NCBI GenBank assembly: GCA_025603075.1
Contig: MU626347.1
Location: forward strand, 1-64,000
Origin: Neoconidiobolus thromboides FSU 785
Lineage: Eukaryota > Entomophthoromycota > Entomophthoromycetes > Entomophthorales > Neoconidiobolaceae
DNA length: 64,000 bases
Direction: 5' to 3'
Within the stretch, counting starts at the first letter, position 1; every line of letters starts with the position of its first letter. The notes under the pieces were generated by a model that saw only the letters and a list, made by a program, of their open reading frames with translations, was not told the origin of the DNA and made no database searches. Below are positions 1-11,200 of the stretch, in pieces. A program made the translations under genes and the position numbers.

Positions 1-865
1 GAATCCTGAGTAGGAGCTAAAGGAATGACTCCATGGGTAGATACTCTGCCAACAGTAGGCTTAAATCCAAAGGCAGCTGATAATGAAGATGGAGCAATTA
101 TAGAACCATCTGTTTCAGAACCAATCGCCACTACTGCCAAATTACTAGCAATACCAACTGCTGATCCTGTACTGCTACCAGAAGCAGTAGCACTTAATAC
201 ATAAGCATTATGAGTTTGACCACCTCTACCACTCCAACCAGCAAGATCAACAAAATCACGGAAGCTAATAGAAATTGTTAAATTCTTATAGAATAACTAC
301 TAATGAATTATATTACTTAGCGAATTCAGATAAATTGGCTTTAGCTAGAAGATTCAAATTGAGATTTATAATTACTAGAAATGAATTGAATTGATTTACC
401 TAAAATAATCGCTCCAGCTTCACGTAAGTTCTTTATCAATTCAGCTTCTTCTTTAACTTTAGTCCCTAACAAAGCATTTGCCCCTGCTGTTGTATTCATT
501 CCATTAACTGCTATATTATCTTTAATTAATACAGGTATGCCTAACAATGGATATTTATTGAAATTAAATGATTGGATGCTTTCTGCTTCTTTAATAGCAA
601 TTGGATTAGTTTCAATGATTGCATTTAAATGTGGATTCAAGGCTTGAATTCTATTAAGATAACATTCAATTAATTGAGATGGTAATAGTTTTTTCGATTG
701 ATAAAGTTTATGAGCTTTACTGATAGTAAGTTCATAAATATCTTGATTGTGACATAAACGAGTATTAAGATCTAGTTGGTAGATATTCGAAGCAATGGAC
801 TTGTCTTGTGCAATTAGGGTAGAAACCCAAAACATTAATGAATATGAAAAGTAAGATTTTAACAT
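1..865 (-). CDS. Secreted amidase-signature hydrolase, copy 1 (5' part, cut by window edge)
   Basis: This is the N-terminal half of an amidase-signature enzyme (amide C-N hydrolase). I read three exons on the minus strand: 400-865, 317-344 and 1-264. The first ATG is followed by a hydrophobic signal-like segment, so the enzyme is probably secreted. The lysine motif LIKDNIAVNG and the serine region SGSSTGSAVG...GSETDGS are both present, which gives the Ser-cisSer-Lys triad of the family. Exons 1 and 2 together are 494 bp, exactly the length of exon 1 of the neighbouring paralogue at 1785-3588. The 55 bp intron at 345-399 is therefore an extra intron in this copy, not a break. The window ends one base before the expected next splice site. 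The rest of the gene lies outside the window, and its substrate is unknown. Confidence 0.85.
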
Positions 866-929
866 TGATGAATAATGAGGTTTATAAAAAAATATTTTTT
901 TAAGTGTTTATAATTTCTGATCATTTCCA

Positions 930-936
930 TTTTATA
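930..936 (-). promoter_or_regulatory. TATA box of amidase copy 1
   Basis: TATAAAA on the minus strand, 65-71 bp upstream of the ATG at 865. The paralogue has the same element at a similar distance. Confidence 0.45.
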
Positions 937-1558
937 CTTTTTATTTCAAAATCATTTAAGAAAAATTCATACTAATTAAGGGGCTTTAATTCTTCAAAAA
1001 ACAATGATTGGCTTGAAATTAGGATTTTATTAATTTTAAGCCTATTTATTTAATTGATAATCATACAAGACTATTTCGAAGTAATACATATCCCTTTTGA
1101 GCAACAAAATTAGGTTAAGGATACACAGTTGCACAGTTAGTTTTTTTTTGTATGAATAATAGCCTATTTTTAAACATAAAAACTGTTTCTTGTTGTAACC
1201 AATAACTTTGTTACCCTTTTCGCTCAAAAAAAAGAGGTTACTTTAAAAACAATTTTATAATTACAACACCGCTAATTTAGTATCATATTTCTTCTGTTTG
1301 GTATTTGGAAAGGAATAGTAATATTAAAATATATGGTTTTATTATTGATTTTGAATCCAAAAGTTCAAATAAAGTATAGTTAATTAAAACTTCGCTAATA
1401 TAAAATTACGATTCTTAGAATTTTTTATTAAATTGTCAATTATATTATGTGAAATTTAGCTTATTTATGCATTAGAAATATTATTAAGAAATTATAGATA
1501 GATCTTATTTTTTTTGATTATTTAGGTTTAACCCGAAATACTAAAAGTATTAAAGTAT

Positions 1559-1661
1559 AATGGCAATGTATTTTTACATTTAAGAATTTTACTAACAATT
1601 TTTCCACTCAAATAGCGCTTAAAAGATAGAAAAAGTGATGAAGTCAAAAAAAACATCCTCA
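1559..1661 (+). mobile_element. MITE-like foldback element, copy 1
   Basis: About 100 bp, lying between the two amidases. It begins near GGCAATGTATTTTTAC (a diverged left end) and ends AAAAAACATCCTC. The inner core TTTAAGAATTTTACTAACAA and AGCGCTTAAAAG match the other copies in this window. The core runs in the plus direction. Confidence 0.8.
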
Positions 1662-1784
1662 ATAGTATATTTTTTTATAAATTCTAGAAGCCTCAAAAGC
1701 TTCAAGTATTTATTTTTAAAGTAAAAAAGAGACTTTATAATAATTAAATCCAAATAATACTTTACATCTAAGTGATCTATTTTA

Positions 1785-3588
1785 TTAATTTTTTTTAGCC
1801 AAATCAATACTTGTACAACAAGAAATAAACTTTGGGGTGGCCCTTTTCACATCCAAAATACTAGATAGCAACTTAGCTACTCTTAACAACGTCACATCCT
1901 TTTCTGCTGTAGTATACAAACTCATCCCAAACGGGATCTTTTCCTTATTAACATCCAACGGAATTGTAATAATTGGATAACCAGCCACAGCAGCAGGAGA
2001 AAAAGCACCTAAATTAAAATCAGATGGGACTAATAATACATCTAATTTATTTTCTAGTAAAATAGTATCAATGGCATCTTTAGCTGCTTTTACATTTTCT
2101 TGTTTAGCTTGAATATAATTCGGATCATTTAAATTGCTTGTAGTTTCCGCTTGTAATAATAAACCTTGTTTATAAAGATTTAGTTCAGTGGAATTGTTTT
2201 TATTGTTATATTCTATAATTTTGCTTAAGTTTAAAGACTCTCCAGTTACTGAATTGGATAAGTACTCATTTATATAATGTTTAAATTCATAACTTATCAT
2301 TGTAAATTCTATATTGAAAAACTATTAGTCACACTGTTGACTATAATAATAATACTATAACCTACCTTTAATTGGATCAATTTTAGAAGCATCAATAGTT
2401 AAATTATCAACTATCTTTAATTGCTTGTCCCCCTTTAATTTATTGATTGTAGTATTTAATGTAGTAATTTGATCACGAATGGCTTCACTATCAAAATAAG
2501 GGTTTCTTAAAATACCGATAGTAAATTCACCTTCCTAACAATAAATTAAAAATTAATACATAAAGCCATTATTAATTCATATTTATTTATTACCTTAGTA
2601 TCAGATGTACCATTATCAATTAGCTTTGAAATTTGTTCATTATCCTTTTCAAACATAACTGAAGATACAGTAATTAAATCCTCCATATTTCTAGTAATAG
2701 GACCAGGCTAAGAAAGAGGAAAATTAAATGTTAACTCAAGGATAAAAGTTCAATAATCGAGTCCTTACCGAATCCTGAGTAGGTGATAAAGGAATAATAC
2801 CCTTAGTGGACACTCTACCAACAGTAGGCTTAAATCCAAAGGTAGCAGCTAAGGAGGCGGGGCAAATTAAAGAACCATCAGTTTCAGTACCAATACTAAT
2901 AATAGCTAAATTGCTGGCGATACCAACAGCGGGTCCAGAGCTACTACCAGAAGCAGTAGCACTTAAAACATATGCATTACGGGTTTGTCCACCTCGACCA
3001 CTCCAGCCAGAGACATCGGTAAAATCACGGAAACTAAAGTACCTAGGTTAGTTTTGATTCTTTGATAAATTGAAATTGACTTCAAAAAACTCACCCAGCA
3101 AATTCAGATAGGTTGGCTTTAGCCAAAATGATAGCACCAGCTTGTCGTAATTTCTTAACCAACTTTGCTTCATCTTTAGGTCTCGTTGCTAATAAAACAT
3201 TGGAACCAGCAGTTGTATTCATACCATTAACCGCTATATTATCTTTAATTAAAATTGGTATCCCTAATAATGGAAATTTATTAAGATCAAACGATTTAAT
3301 ATCTTTTGCTTCTTGAATAGCGGATGGATTGGTTTCTATAATAGCATTTAAATATGGATTTAAAATTGAAATTCTTTGTAAATAACATTCAACTAATTGG
3401 GAAGGAGAAAGTTTATTGGTTTGATACAGATTATGAGCTTTCCTGATGGTAAGTTCATAAATGTCTTGTCCATGGCATAAACGAGTGTTGATGTCGAGTT
3501 GGGAAACATCCGTCTGGGTTGAGTTAGTCTGAGCAGTGAGCGAAGAGCTCAATAAAAGCAAAAAATACAAAGATAAAGCTTTTAACAT
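1785..3588 (-). CDS. Secreted amidase-signature hydrolase, copy 2 (complete)
   Basis: A complete 521-residue amidase in five exons: 3095-3588, 2769-3033, 2594-2707, 2366-2534 and 1785-2308. A signal peptide (MLKALSLYFLLLLSSSLTAQ) starts the protein. Lys115 sits in LIKDNIAVNG, the Ser-rich loop GSSSGP is near residues 194-199, and the likely nucleophile Ser219 is in TDGSLICPAS. With the Lys these make the Ser-cisSer-Lys triad. The C-terminal half has the usual conserved stretch LDVLLVPSDFN...AAVAGYPIITIPL. The enzyme should hydrolyse an amide outside the cell or in the secretory pathway. The substrate cannot be told from sequence. It is a tandem duplicate of the copy at 1-865, in the same direction, with about 920 bp between them. 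Confidence 0.92.
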
Positions 3589-3639
3589 AATAGTCTTTAA
3601 AGAAATTTCTTTATAGTTTTATATTTGCATTTTGATTCC

Positions 3640-3646
3640 TTTTATA
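3640..3646 (-). promoter_or_regulatory. TATA box of amidase copy 2
   Basis: TATAAAAGG on the minus strand, 52-58 bp upstream of the ATG at 3588. Confidence 0.5.
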
Positions 3647-3790
3647 CTTGTTTCTTTAATCAATATTAAGATAATTGGTCTTAGCTCTGGGCTCTTTTAA
3701 TCCTTAAATTGAATATAATTGATTACTATTTTTACAACAATTTAGTACTAAATCTTATTCTTGATTTGACTTTTAATCTACTTTTTTACT

Positions 3791-4360
3791 ATGACTAATT
3801 TCAAGCACTCATTATTTAATCTTATTTTTTTTCTTTTGATACTTGGGAATACAGTAGACTCGGATGATGTTTGGGACGTTTAACTTTAATTTTAACAATT
3901 CACTATACTATTCATCCACATGGATGGTTTGATTTAAAGAAAGCTATCACTCTAAAAAACTTAGATAAAGTTGATAGAGAATATTTAGAGAATATCAATG
4001 GAAATCATTTAAAGAACATTGCTACATAATATTTGAAGAACACTAATATGTAATATGCAAGGGTTATCAATTTATTATATTTGGAGAATATCGTTCTAGC
4101 TTATTTTGAAAAGTTTAAAGATTTAAGAATACTTGGCTAACTTAAAGTTTAGTTACATTCATAAGAAAATTCTTTATATCAGAGGGTTTCTCCTTATGGC
4201 TATACTAAGACTTGAGCCTAAGTCTATGGAGAGGAGAAATAATTACAGCTCAATTACTTTAAGACTCAACTACTGGACTTGATAGTTCAAAAATTAAAGC
4301 ATCTTTGGATTAGATTTGAATATACCTTTGCTTCTTGAAACTAGTTTAATGTATCAATAT
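3791..4360 (+). pseudogene. Probable degraded coding region with a signal-peptide-like start
   Basis: An ATG at 3791 opens a short frame with a signal-like hydrophobic stretch (NLIFFLLILG) that stops after 30 residues. About 40 bp downstream another frame reads well for some 60 codons (WFDLKKAITLKNLDKV, then repeated YLENI/YLKN units) but is broken by in-frame TAA codons near 4027 and 4051. I found no intron that would remove these stops. Further coding-like scraps run to about 4360. The repeated YLxN units suggest a short-repeat protein. The family is not recognised. Confidence 0.3.
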
Positions 4361-4803
4361 TTTTGATAATAAGGATTGAGCCCATTATTCATCAAAAGTG
4401 AATACGATATTCACAAAGTTTATTTCATGATTCAACTGATTAGTATTCATAATTTTACTGGAAGTTTGTTTAAAATTAGTTTCTAGTAATCATAGTTTTA
4501 TATACCTGTTGTAGCTCTTCTGAGAGCTAATTAGTGGTAGCTTTTATACATAAACTATTTATCTATCCGATTTTTTAAGACTTGATCCTTATATAGATGG
4601 ACTGGGATTTATGTGAAACTCTGGAAAACAATTGCTACACCAACAATAAAAGTCCAACGAACTTGAAAATAGGTATAAATAGTTATGCTGGATTGTAAAA
4701 TAGATTTATATAAAGCAATGAATTTATACCCAAATTCCAAAATTAGTACTACCCGAAGTTGAATCAATGGTCAAAATATATTATTAGAAAATTAAAATAA
4801 GAC

Positions 4804-4907
4804 ATAGGGGTGTTTTTTTTGGCTTTATTACTTTTTCTATCTTTTAAGTGCCATTTGAGCGGAAAAATTATTAGTAAAATTCTTAAACACAAAAATACAT
4901 CCACATA
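4804..4907 (-). mobile_element. MITE-like foldback element, copy 2
   Basis: Begins ATAGGGGTGTTTTTTTTGG and ends AAAAATACATCCACATAT. The core is in the reverse orientation, with TTTTTAAGTGCCATTTGAG-type sequence followed by TTAGTAAAATTCTTAAACAC. Confidence 0.85.
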
Positions 4908-6476
4908 TTTAATCTAAGGTAGGCCCGATTCTAATGACTATTACAAAAAAATTTATAGTTGTAGCAGGAGAGCAGTAGTAAATTAATAAAAGAGCTTAAA
5001 TAAACTTACCTAAACTTTATTATATTATATTATATTATCATGTCTTAGAACAATTATAATATAAAATACAAAAATAAAAATAAAAATAAAAGTAAAAATA
5101 AAAATCAGTTTAAGATTTGGTAACATTCCAATGAGAAAATACATAAAGCATTTTACTTTATACTGTGAAATACTACTTCATCAGGTCATAATTGATTATA
5201 GTATAATAATCACTTAATTTATTCATAAAATTAGCTGCAGTTATATAATCGATTTGATCACAATTTATGTAATATAGCTAATTCAGAGTTTTTTATTTTA
5301 ATTTGTTATGAGAGCTTTACCGCTTAATTCCAAAAGACATTATTTTTGCGATCTATATCTAGCAGTTATAATAATAAGATATTATTATATTTTATATATA
5401 CAGTCACCGATTAAAATGGAACTTTTTTAATATAATAATTTAGAGCTTTTTAATTAATCATTCCCTGTTATCATACTTTTAATAAGACTAATAAGTTTTA
5501 TATCATTTTGCATAAATTTTATAACACCTTTTGTTTTATTTGTTTTATATAATTCATAGCTTATTATGTGTTATTTTTATTAATTTAAGTCTATTTTATA
5601 TAAACTAAGATTTTTTGCTTTATAGCCAGTTAAGCAAAAACCTTTAGCTTTGATTATTAAATATTGACTTTCATATTAAATCTTTTTTATATTTTTTTAT
5701 TAAACAACACTACTTATTATAAGTTTAGCTTTAATTTATAACTTTATAATTTCGACTTGATTTTAATGTGAATTTAATTGATATAGTGTAAAAATAATTT
5801 GAAATTTATCATCAATTTTTTAAAAAAATATAGTTTATAAAATAGCATCAACATTCTTACAATATAGTTTTAAACTAATATAAATTAACATAAATCAACA
5901 TAAAATTATTATAACAAAATTATTGCTTTTACTGCCTTAATAGTTTATTTCAAATATTTTTAAATTATGGTAAGTTTGTCAATAAAACTATACAAAGAAA
6001 TGCTACAACTTATCTCCTATTAAATTTTATTAGTAAAATTTTGTGGACTTTTAATAACCCTTAAAAAAACCTAGTTTGGTGAAATTGCTTTTTGCAATTA
6101 CATCTCATTTAAACAAAATGGGTTGAAATTATTACATTTTAAATTAAGGTTGGAATCATGAAGACGATTAATTAATTGACTTGGCTTAAGTTTAAGCTAA
6201 AATATATGATGTCACGGGTCTAATAAACATCAAAAATGATTTCAAGTATAAAAAAATAATTTGCCCAGAATCCATCATGAATATCTCTATACAATTTTTC
6301 ACGTTTCGATATCTATTCTTTATTTACTTTAATTTCAAGATGTTAAATAAATCACAGAATACCCGTGTCTTCATACGTTTCCTTATATTTTGGCAAATAC
6401 AGTATAGTAAGGGTGTAGACGCTAGTAGTAATTCTACTATCAATAAATTTTTCTAAACATAAAATTGGATATTTAT

Positions 6477-6580
6477 ATGAGGATGAATTCCTTTGCTTAA
6501 GAATTTTACTAACAATCTCTCCGCTCAAACAGCGCTCAAAAAAGGAAAAAGTAGTAAAACCAATAAAAACATCCCCATAT
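6477..6580 (+). mobile_element. MITE-like foldback element, copy 3
   Basis: The left end is diverged (ATATGAGGATGAATTCC). The right end ACATCCCCATAT is intact. The core TTAAGAATTTTACTAACAA and CAGCGCTCAAAA is present in the plus direction. Confidence 0.8.
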
Positions 6581-7174
6581 CTTGTACCAAATTTAACTTA
6601 TTGGCCTCTATTGTTTTTGAGTTCAAAGTAAAAATTTAAATGCTTAACTCAAAGTTTAATAAACTTTATTAGCATGAAATACTTTTTATCTTTAGTTAAA
6701 AAGTGACTCTGCTATTGTAATTGATAGCTTGTGTATTTTATTTAATAAGTAAAAGTAAAAACAAAAACCTATTGAAATTATTTTATTAATCCAACTTACT
6801 CCATGTTAATTTTATAATCGCTTTAAACCCAATAGTTTCAAAAATAAATAAATGATTCGAACATAAAATAAGACAAATGAAGATATAATAATGACGCTAT
6901 AAAAAGCTTAATAGAAAATTCTATCTATACATCGAGTTATCATACTTTAGAAATAAAAATTATTAAATCAATTATAAATAAGTCCAAATTGCAAAGCTAA
7001 AATGTTAAATTGAAATTGGAAATGCAGTTTTTAAATTTCATTCTTCCATGAATCTGATTGGACAAACTAAAGCTAACGCCACTCACTATCATTATCAGAA
7101 CAAAAAAAGTCTTTAGGTTTACAATCTAATTTCTTTTTTAACTTTCAATTATCAAAGAAACACCCCTACTTTGA

Positions 7175-10100
7175 ATGATGACAATAAATCACCAACAAAT
7201 TGAACTTATATTAAAACACCAAAAAAAAGAAAGTTTAAGTAACCGTATAGCAATTTACAAATTATTAAAAAAAGAAGAATGTTTATCATATGATGTTGCA
7301 AAAAGGCTCAATATCATTACTGAGTTAACCAATAATAGTAGAAATATAATTGGGATTGAGAGAGATATAACTTCATTTATGGTGGGAACAATGAGATGTT
7401 TAATAAAGGAGAAAAGTGATGAAGATGAATTGTACGATATCGGATTATTGTTTTTTAGTAATTTAATTAGGTTTAATTTTTCGAATTTAAACGACAAAGA
7501 TATTTCAAAGATACTTGAACTGTTATACGATATTGTTGTGAGCGAAAAAGGCGAGTCAAATCTAGAAGAAAGTATATTAAATATTCTAGATATTATTTTA
7601 AGGTATGGGTTTATACCTGACCCTTGTTTAGAAATGTATTTAAGAATTATTGGGAGCTTATACTTTAGTAAAAAGGATGATGAAAAGATATTGAATATAT
7701 TCAAAAATTTATTTAAGAGTCATTATGCTTATAAGACCTTTGATATTCTTTGTGAATTTATTTGTAATTTTAATAATGGACTAAAAGATACGATTAAGAC
7801 TGGTTTAGCTTCAATCGATATCATTAGTCATCTATTCTACTCTTCCGAACCTTACAAATTGACCACTTTTAACTTACATAATAGTACCGTATTTAAAGCA
7901 TTTATCGAAGCTTCTTCAAAAAAGGATAGGAATGTATTGTGGAGCATTATGAGTACACTTGTATCTATTTTTAACTATCAGTTTAATGAGCTTGGGTACT
8001 TGGAGTGGGATATGATATTAGATATACTCTATAATGTCCAGGAAGAAATTGAAATAATCAATAATAAAACAGGAGGTCAAGAGGAAATATTCGAGGATGA
8101 AACCAGACTGTGCAAAGTTTATAATCATTTTTTAAGTTCCATTTTTAAACTACTAGAAAATGACAAATATTTTGGAGATTATCATCGAACAACTAATTTA
8201 CTTCGTAAAAACATATCGGAAAGGGTAACTGAATTTAACTTAAAAGTATTAGCTTATTTTAACGACCGGAATTTTTATTTACCTTGTACATCAACTTGGA
8301 TGGAGGATTTGAGTAAATTACTAGTCATTTATATAAATAGTAAGGATTATGAATATAAAAAAATATTATTGGATATTATTATAAATACGTATCATTGTTG
8401 TAAGGAATTTCATACCAATTTAATAGTGGAAAAATTCATCTTTCCTTTAATTCAAAATATTCATGCTTCTGAGGACCCAAAGCTTCTTTTTGAGATATTC
8501 AAGTTGTGTCTTGATGCTATATTAGATAATGATTTTGATGGCCATATATATCTGTTCAATTTACTTGTAACTATTATTAATCCGGAGATCATAAACATGG
8601 AAGGAGATATTCAAGAGTATGCAGCTACTAGCCATTTAGGAACCCAAGGAGATTTAAAATCAATTCCAGCTACAATATCATTAAGTTATATATATTTGTT
8701 AAGTTTAAAACATCATAATGACAAAAATATTCGGTATTTATTTCAAACATGTTTAAGAGTATTAGCAGTGGTTAATTGTACCACTTCAAAATTGATCTTA
8801 ATTAATGTATTGTCTGGATTAAGAGCAGATTCTAATCTAAACTTGTGCTATAGTGATGAATTTCCAGAGCAAAGTTGTATTGAACACTTATTTGAGCATT
8901 TTATTTTTAAACGGGAATTAACTAATGAAATTACAAATTGTATATTCCTTCCATTTCAAAATCAAAAGGATGATATCAATGATTTTAAATTTGATTGTAT
9001 AAAATTGAATTTTGAACTGAAATTGTTTAATGAAGCAAGTAGTATAAAGCTAAAAGAATCTAACCCATTATGCGATAATGAACCTTTAGAAGGATATATT
9101 CCAATGAAATTATATTTAAACTTATTGAATGAAATGTTAGAAGTAGAAGTAGAATGGAGAGTATTTTGTTTAGCATTAAAAAGATTATCGGACCAATTAT
9201 CAAATCAACCATTATTTATAGGATGTCATTTAGAAATTAATAAATTACGACAAAATTTATGTAATTGGATTACCAGTAATAAGTTAGCAGAAAGTATACG
9301 TGAATTACCAGATCATTATAAACGTGGGGATCTTTATGTCATGGCTTATAAATTATTAAACAGTCTAATCTCCTATAAAAGTCATTTTAGTAAATCAGAA
9401 AGAGATGAAATTATATTAGCTTATCAAGTCGGGCTTAGAAAATGGACTCAAACTTGTCGATTATGTATTCACTCTTTAACAATTTGTTGTTACGAGCTAC
9501 CTTTATCAATGACTAAACTTCTCCCTAGTATGTTGATTAAGCTTTCTCAAATCATGTCCACAGCTACTATTTCTGCCCATATCTTGGAATTTTTAGTTTG
9601 TTTAGCTAGACGACCTAATTTATATGCTAATTTTGTAGATGATGATTTCAAAAGAGTGTTTGGTATTGCACTACAATACATACAATATAATAGTAACAAC
9701 AAATCAAACACCAACAACAATAATAAAGAAATTAAAAGCCTGCCAACAAGTCCTAGCTCAAGGGCGCCAATGCCAATACAAAATAATGAAGAAGCCCATA
9801 TGAAATACGTTTTAGTTTTAGCATATCAAGTAATTTCAATTTGGTTTGTCAATCTTCGATTAAGTGATCGTAGTAAATTTATACCATTTATAGTAAGAGG
9901 ATTGTACAAAGCAAACCTTCAAAGAGGTAAATCCGACGAGATAACAGATAGTTGTTTAGATATGTTAGCGTCCTATTGTTTTTCAAATTTCAGTGAATTT
10001 AATGATCCATTAATTGATAAATTATTTCGAAATTGTGCGAATTTAAACAAGAAACATTACGTTTTAAATGATATGCTTATTGTTGTTGAAGGTAGTAAAG

Positions 10101-11200
10101 AATTACCTTGGATAAGAATAATTGTCCGAAGAGCATCAAGTTATATGGTTTGGTTATGTGAATTTAAAAATGAGTGGTTTAATAATGATGAGTTAAAAGG
10201 AGATGTACTGAATAATTTGATGCAGAAATTTGGATTTAATGAACAAAAATTTTTTAATCAAACTATATTAAATGCGGAGAATGAAATTACCAAACAAGTT
10301 ACCAGGAATGCTTCAAGTCTACCTATAAGCAATAAAGAGTATGGTCAAGATCAAAATGGGTATAAATCAAGTGAAATACTAATTAATAGGGGTATATTAA
10401 TAGGTACTAATAATAATATTAATTATTTTGATCCTGGATTTTTGTATTTGGGTTTTAGTAATAAATCAGAAAGAATTGTTGATGGATTGGTATTAAATGA
10501 TTCAACAGCTGTATCAAGATCTATTGGAGTATTAGATCGAATGCCAATTGTTGATTTTCATAAGATAGGGGTACTTTATGTGGGACCAAATCAAACGAAT
10601 GAAGTCGATATATTATCTAATGAAACAGGATGTATGGAATATAAAGAATTCATTAAAGAATTAGGAGATATTGTATTATTAAAAGGAAATCAAGGACAGT
10701 ACTTAGGAGGTTTAGATACTGAAATGAATTTTGATGGGTATTATACATTGGTATGGAACTCAATTTTATCAAAAGTGGTATTTCATATAGCCACTTTAAT
10801 GCCCACTCAATTGGATAAAGACCCAAAATGTTCATTTAAAAAACGACATATTGGTAATGATTATGTAACAATTGTATTTAATAATTCAGGTAAAGAATAC
10901 CAATTTGATACACTACCAGGCCAATTTAATTTAATCAATTTAATTCTTACCCCATTAAATAAGTTTTGTAACCAGCCTCAATATTTTAAAATTCAAGCTC
11001 AAGTAAGGCAAGATTTACCTGTATTATCACCTGTATTTGAAGCAAAAATTGTATCACATGATAAAGCTGCATTGCTTATACGTCAGTTGGCTCTTAATGC
11101 TTCTATATTTGCCCAATTGTTTTTAAAGGGTGGAGACTATTTAACTAATTATATGATACGATTGGCACAGTTAAGATTATTAAAAGATAGGTTGAAATAA
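7175..11200 (+). CDS. TSC2: Tuberin (TSC2) homologue, Rheb GTPase-activating protein
   Basis: One uninterrupted frame of 1341 residues, close to the length of fission yeast Tsc2. Tuberin partners with hamartin (TSC1) and switches off the small GTPase Rheb, which restrains TORC1. Residues 1 to about 1100 are helical and repeat-like, as in the tuberin N-terminal domains. There is a low-complexity Asn/Ser spacer around residues 845-870. The Rap/Rheb-GAP domain covers roughly 1110-1310: KIGVLYVGPNQ near 1130, then CSFKKRHIGNDYVTIVF. Asn1228 in that motif is the catalytic Asn-thumb position. The absence of introns is unusual beside neighbours with two to ten exons. A doublet MM starts the protein; either Met could be used. 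No hamartin gene is seen here. Confidence 0.93.
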   Translation: MMTINHQQIELILKHQKKESLSNRIAIYKLLKKEECLSYDVAKRLNIITELTNNSRNIIGIERDITSFMVGTMRCLIKEKSDEDELYDIGLLFFSNLIRFNFSNLNDKDISKILELLYDIVVSEKGESNLEESILNILDIILRYGFIPDPCLEMYLRIIGSLYFSKKDDEKILNIFKNLFKSHYAYKTFDILCEFICNFNNGLKDTIKTGLASIDIISHLFYSSEPYKLTTFNLHNSTVFKAFIEASSKKDRNVLWSIMSTLVSIFNYQFNELGYLEWDMILDILYNVQEEIEIINNKTGGQEEIFEDETRLCKVYNHFLSSIFKLLENDKYFGDYHRTTNLLRKNISERVTEFNLKVLAYFNDRNFYLPCTSTWMEDLSKLLVIYINSKDYEYKKILLDIIINTYHCCKEFHTNLIVEKFIFPLIQNIHASEDPKLLFEIFKLCLDAILDNDFDGHIYLFNLLVTIINPEIINMEGDIQEYAATSHLGTQGDLKSIPATISLSYIYLLSLKHHNDKNIRYLFQTCLRVLAVVNCTTSKLILINVLSGLRADSNLNLCYSDEFPEQSCIEHLFEHFIFKRELTNEITNCIFLPFQNQKDDINDFKFDCIKLNFELKLFNEASSIKLKESNPLCDNEPLEGYIPMKLYLNLLNEMLEVEVEWRVFCLALKRLSDQLSNQPLFIGCHLEINKLRQNLCNWITSNKLAESIRELPDHYKRGDLYVMAYKLLNSLISYKSHFSKSERDEIILAYQVGLRKWTQTCRLCIHSLTICCYELPLSMTKLLPSMLIKLSQIMSTATISAHILEFLVCLARRPNLYANFVDDDFKRVFGIALQYIQYNSNNKSNTNNNNKEIKSLPTSPSSRAPMPIQNNEEAHMKYVLVLAYQVISIWFVNLRLSDRSKFIPFIVRGLYKANLQRGKSDEITDSCLDMLASYCFSNFSEFNDPLIDKLFRNCANLNKKHYVLNDMLIVVEGSKELPWIRIIVRRASSYMVWLCEFKNEWFNNDELKGDVLNNLMQKFGFNEQKFFNQTILNAENEITKQVTRNASSLPISNKEYGQDQNGYKSSEILINRGILIGTNNNINYFDPGFLYLGFSNKSERIVDGLVLNDSTAVSRSIGVLDRMPIVDFHKIGVLYVGPNQTNEVDILSNETGCMEYKEFIKELGDIVLLKGNQGQYLGGLDTEMNFDGYYTLVWNSILSKVVFHIATLMPTQLDKDPKCSFKKRHIGNDYVTIVFNNSGKEYQFDTLPGQFNLINLILTPLNKFCNQPQYFKIQAQVRQDLPVLSPVFEAKIVSHDKAALLIRQLALNASIFAQLFLKGGDYLTNYMIRLAQLRLLKDRLK

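Larger units (their letters stand above)
4400..7174. other. Gene-poor AT-rich intergenic region
   Basis: No convincing gene in either direction. It holds two copies of the foldback element (4804-4907 and 6477-6580) and simple repeats: an ATATT-type run at 5018-5038 and an A-rich AAAAAT run near 5068-5105. The promoter of the TSC2-like gene should lie at its right end. I saw no TATA box there. Confidence 0.6.

Noticed and set aside
341-399. Apparent premature end of amidase copy 1 (tail unlike its paralogue)
   Set aside because: The odd tail is the translation of a 55 bp intron with good splice sites. Removing it restores the paralogue's sequence and length.
1042-1227. 61-codon minus-strand frame upstream of amidase copy 1
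   Set aside because: Low-complexity Tyr/Leu/Lys composition, overlaps the region where the upstream sequence should be regulatory, no family features.
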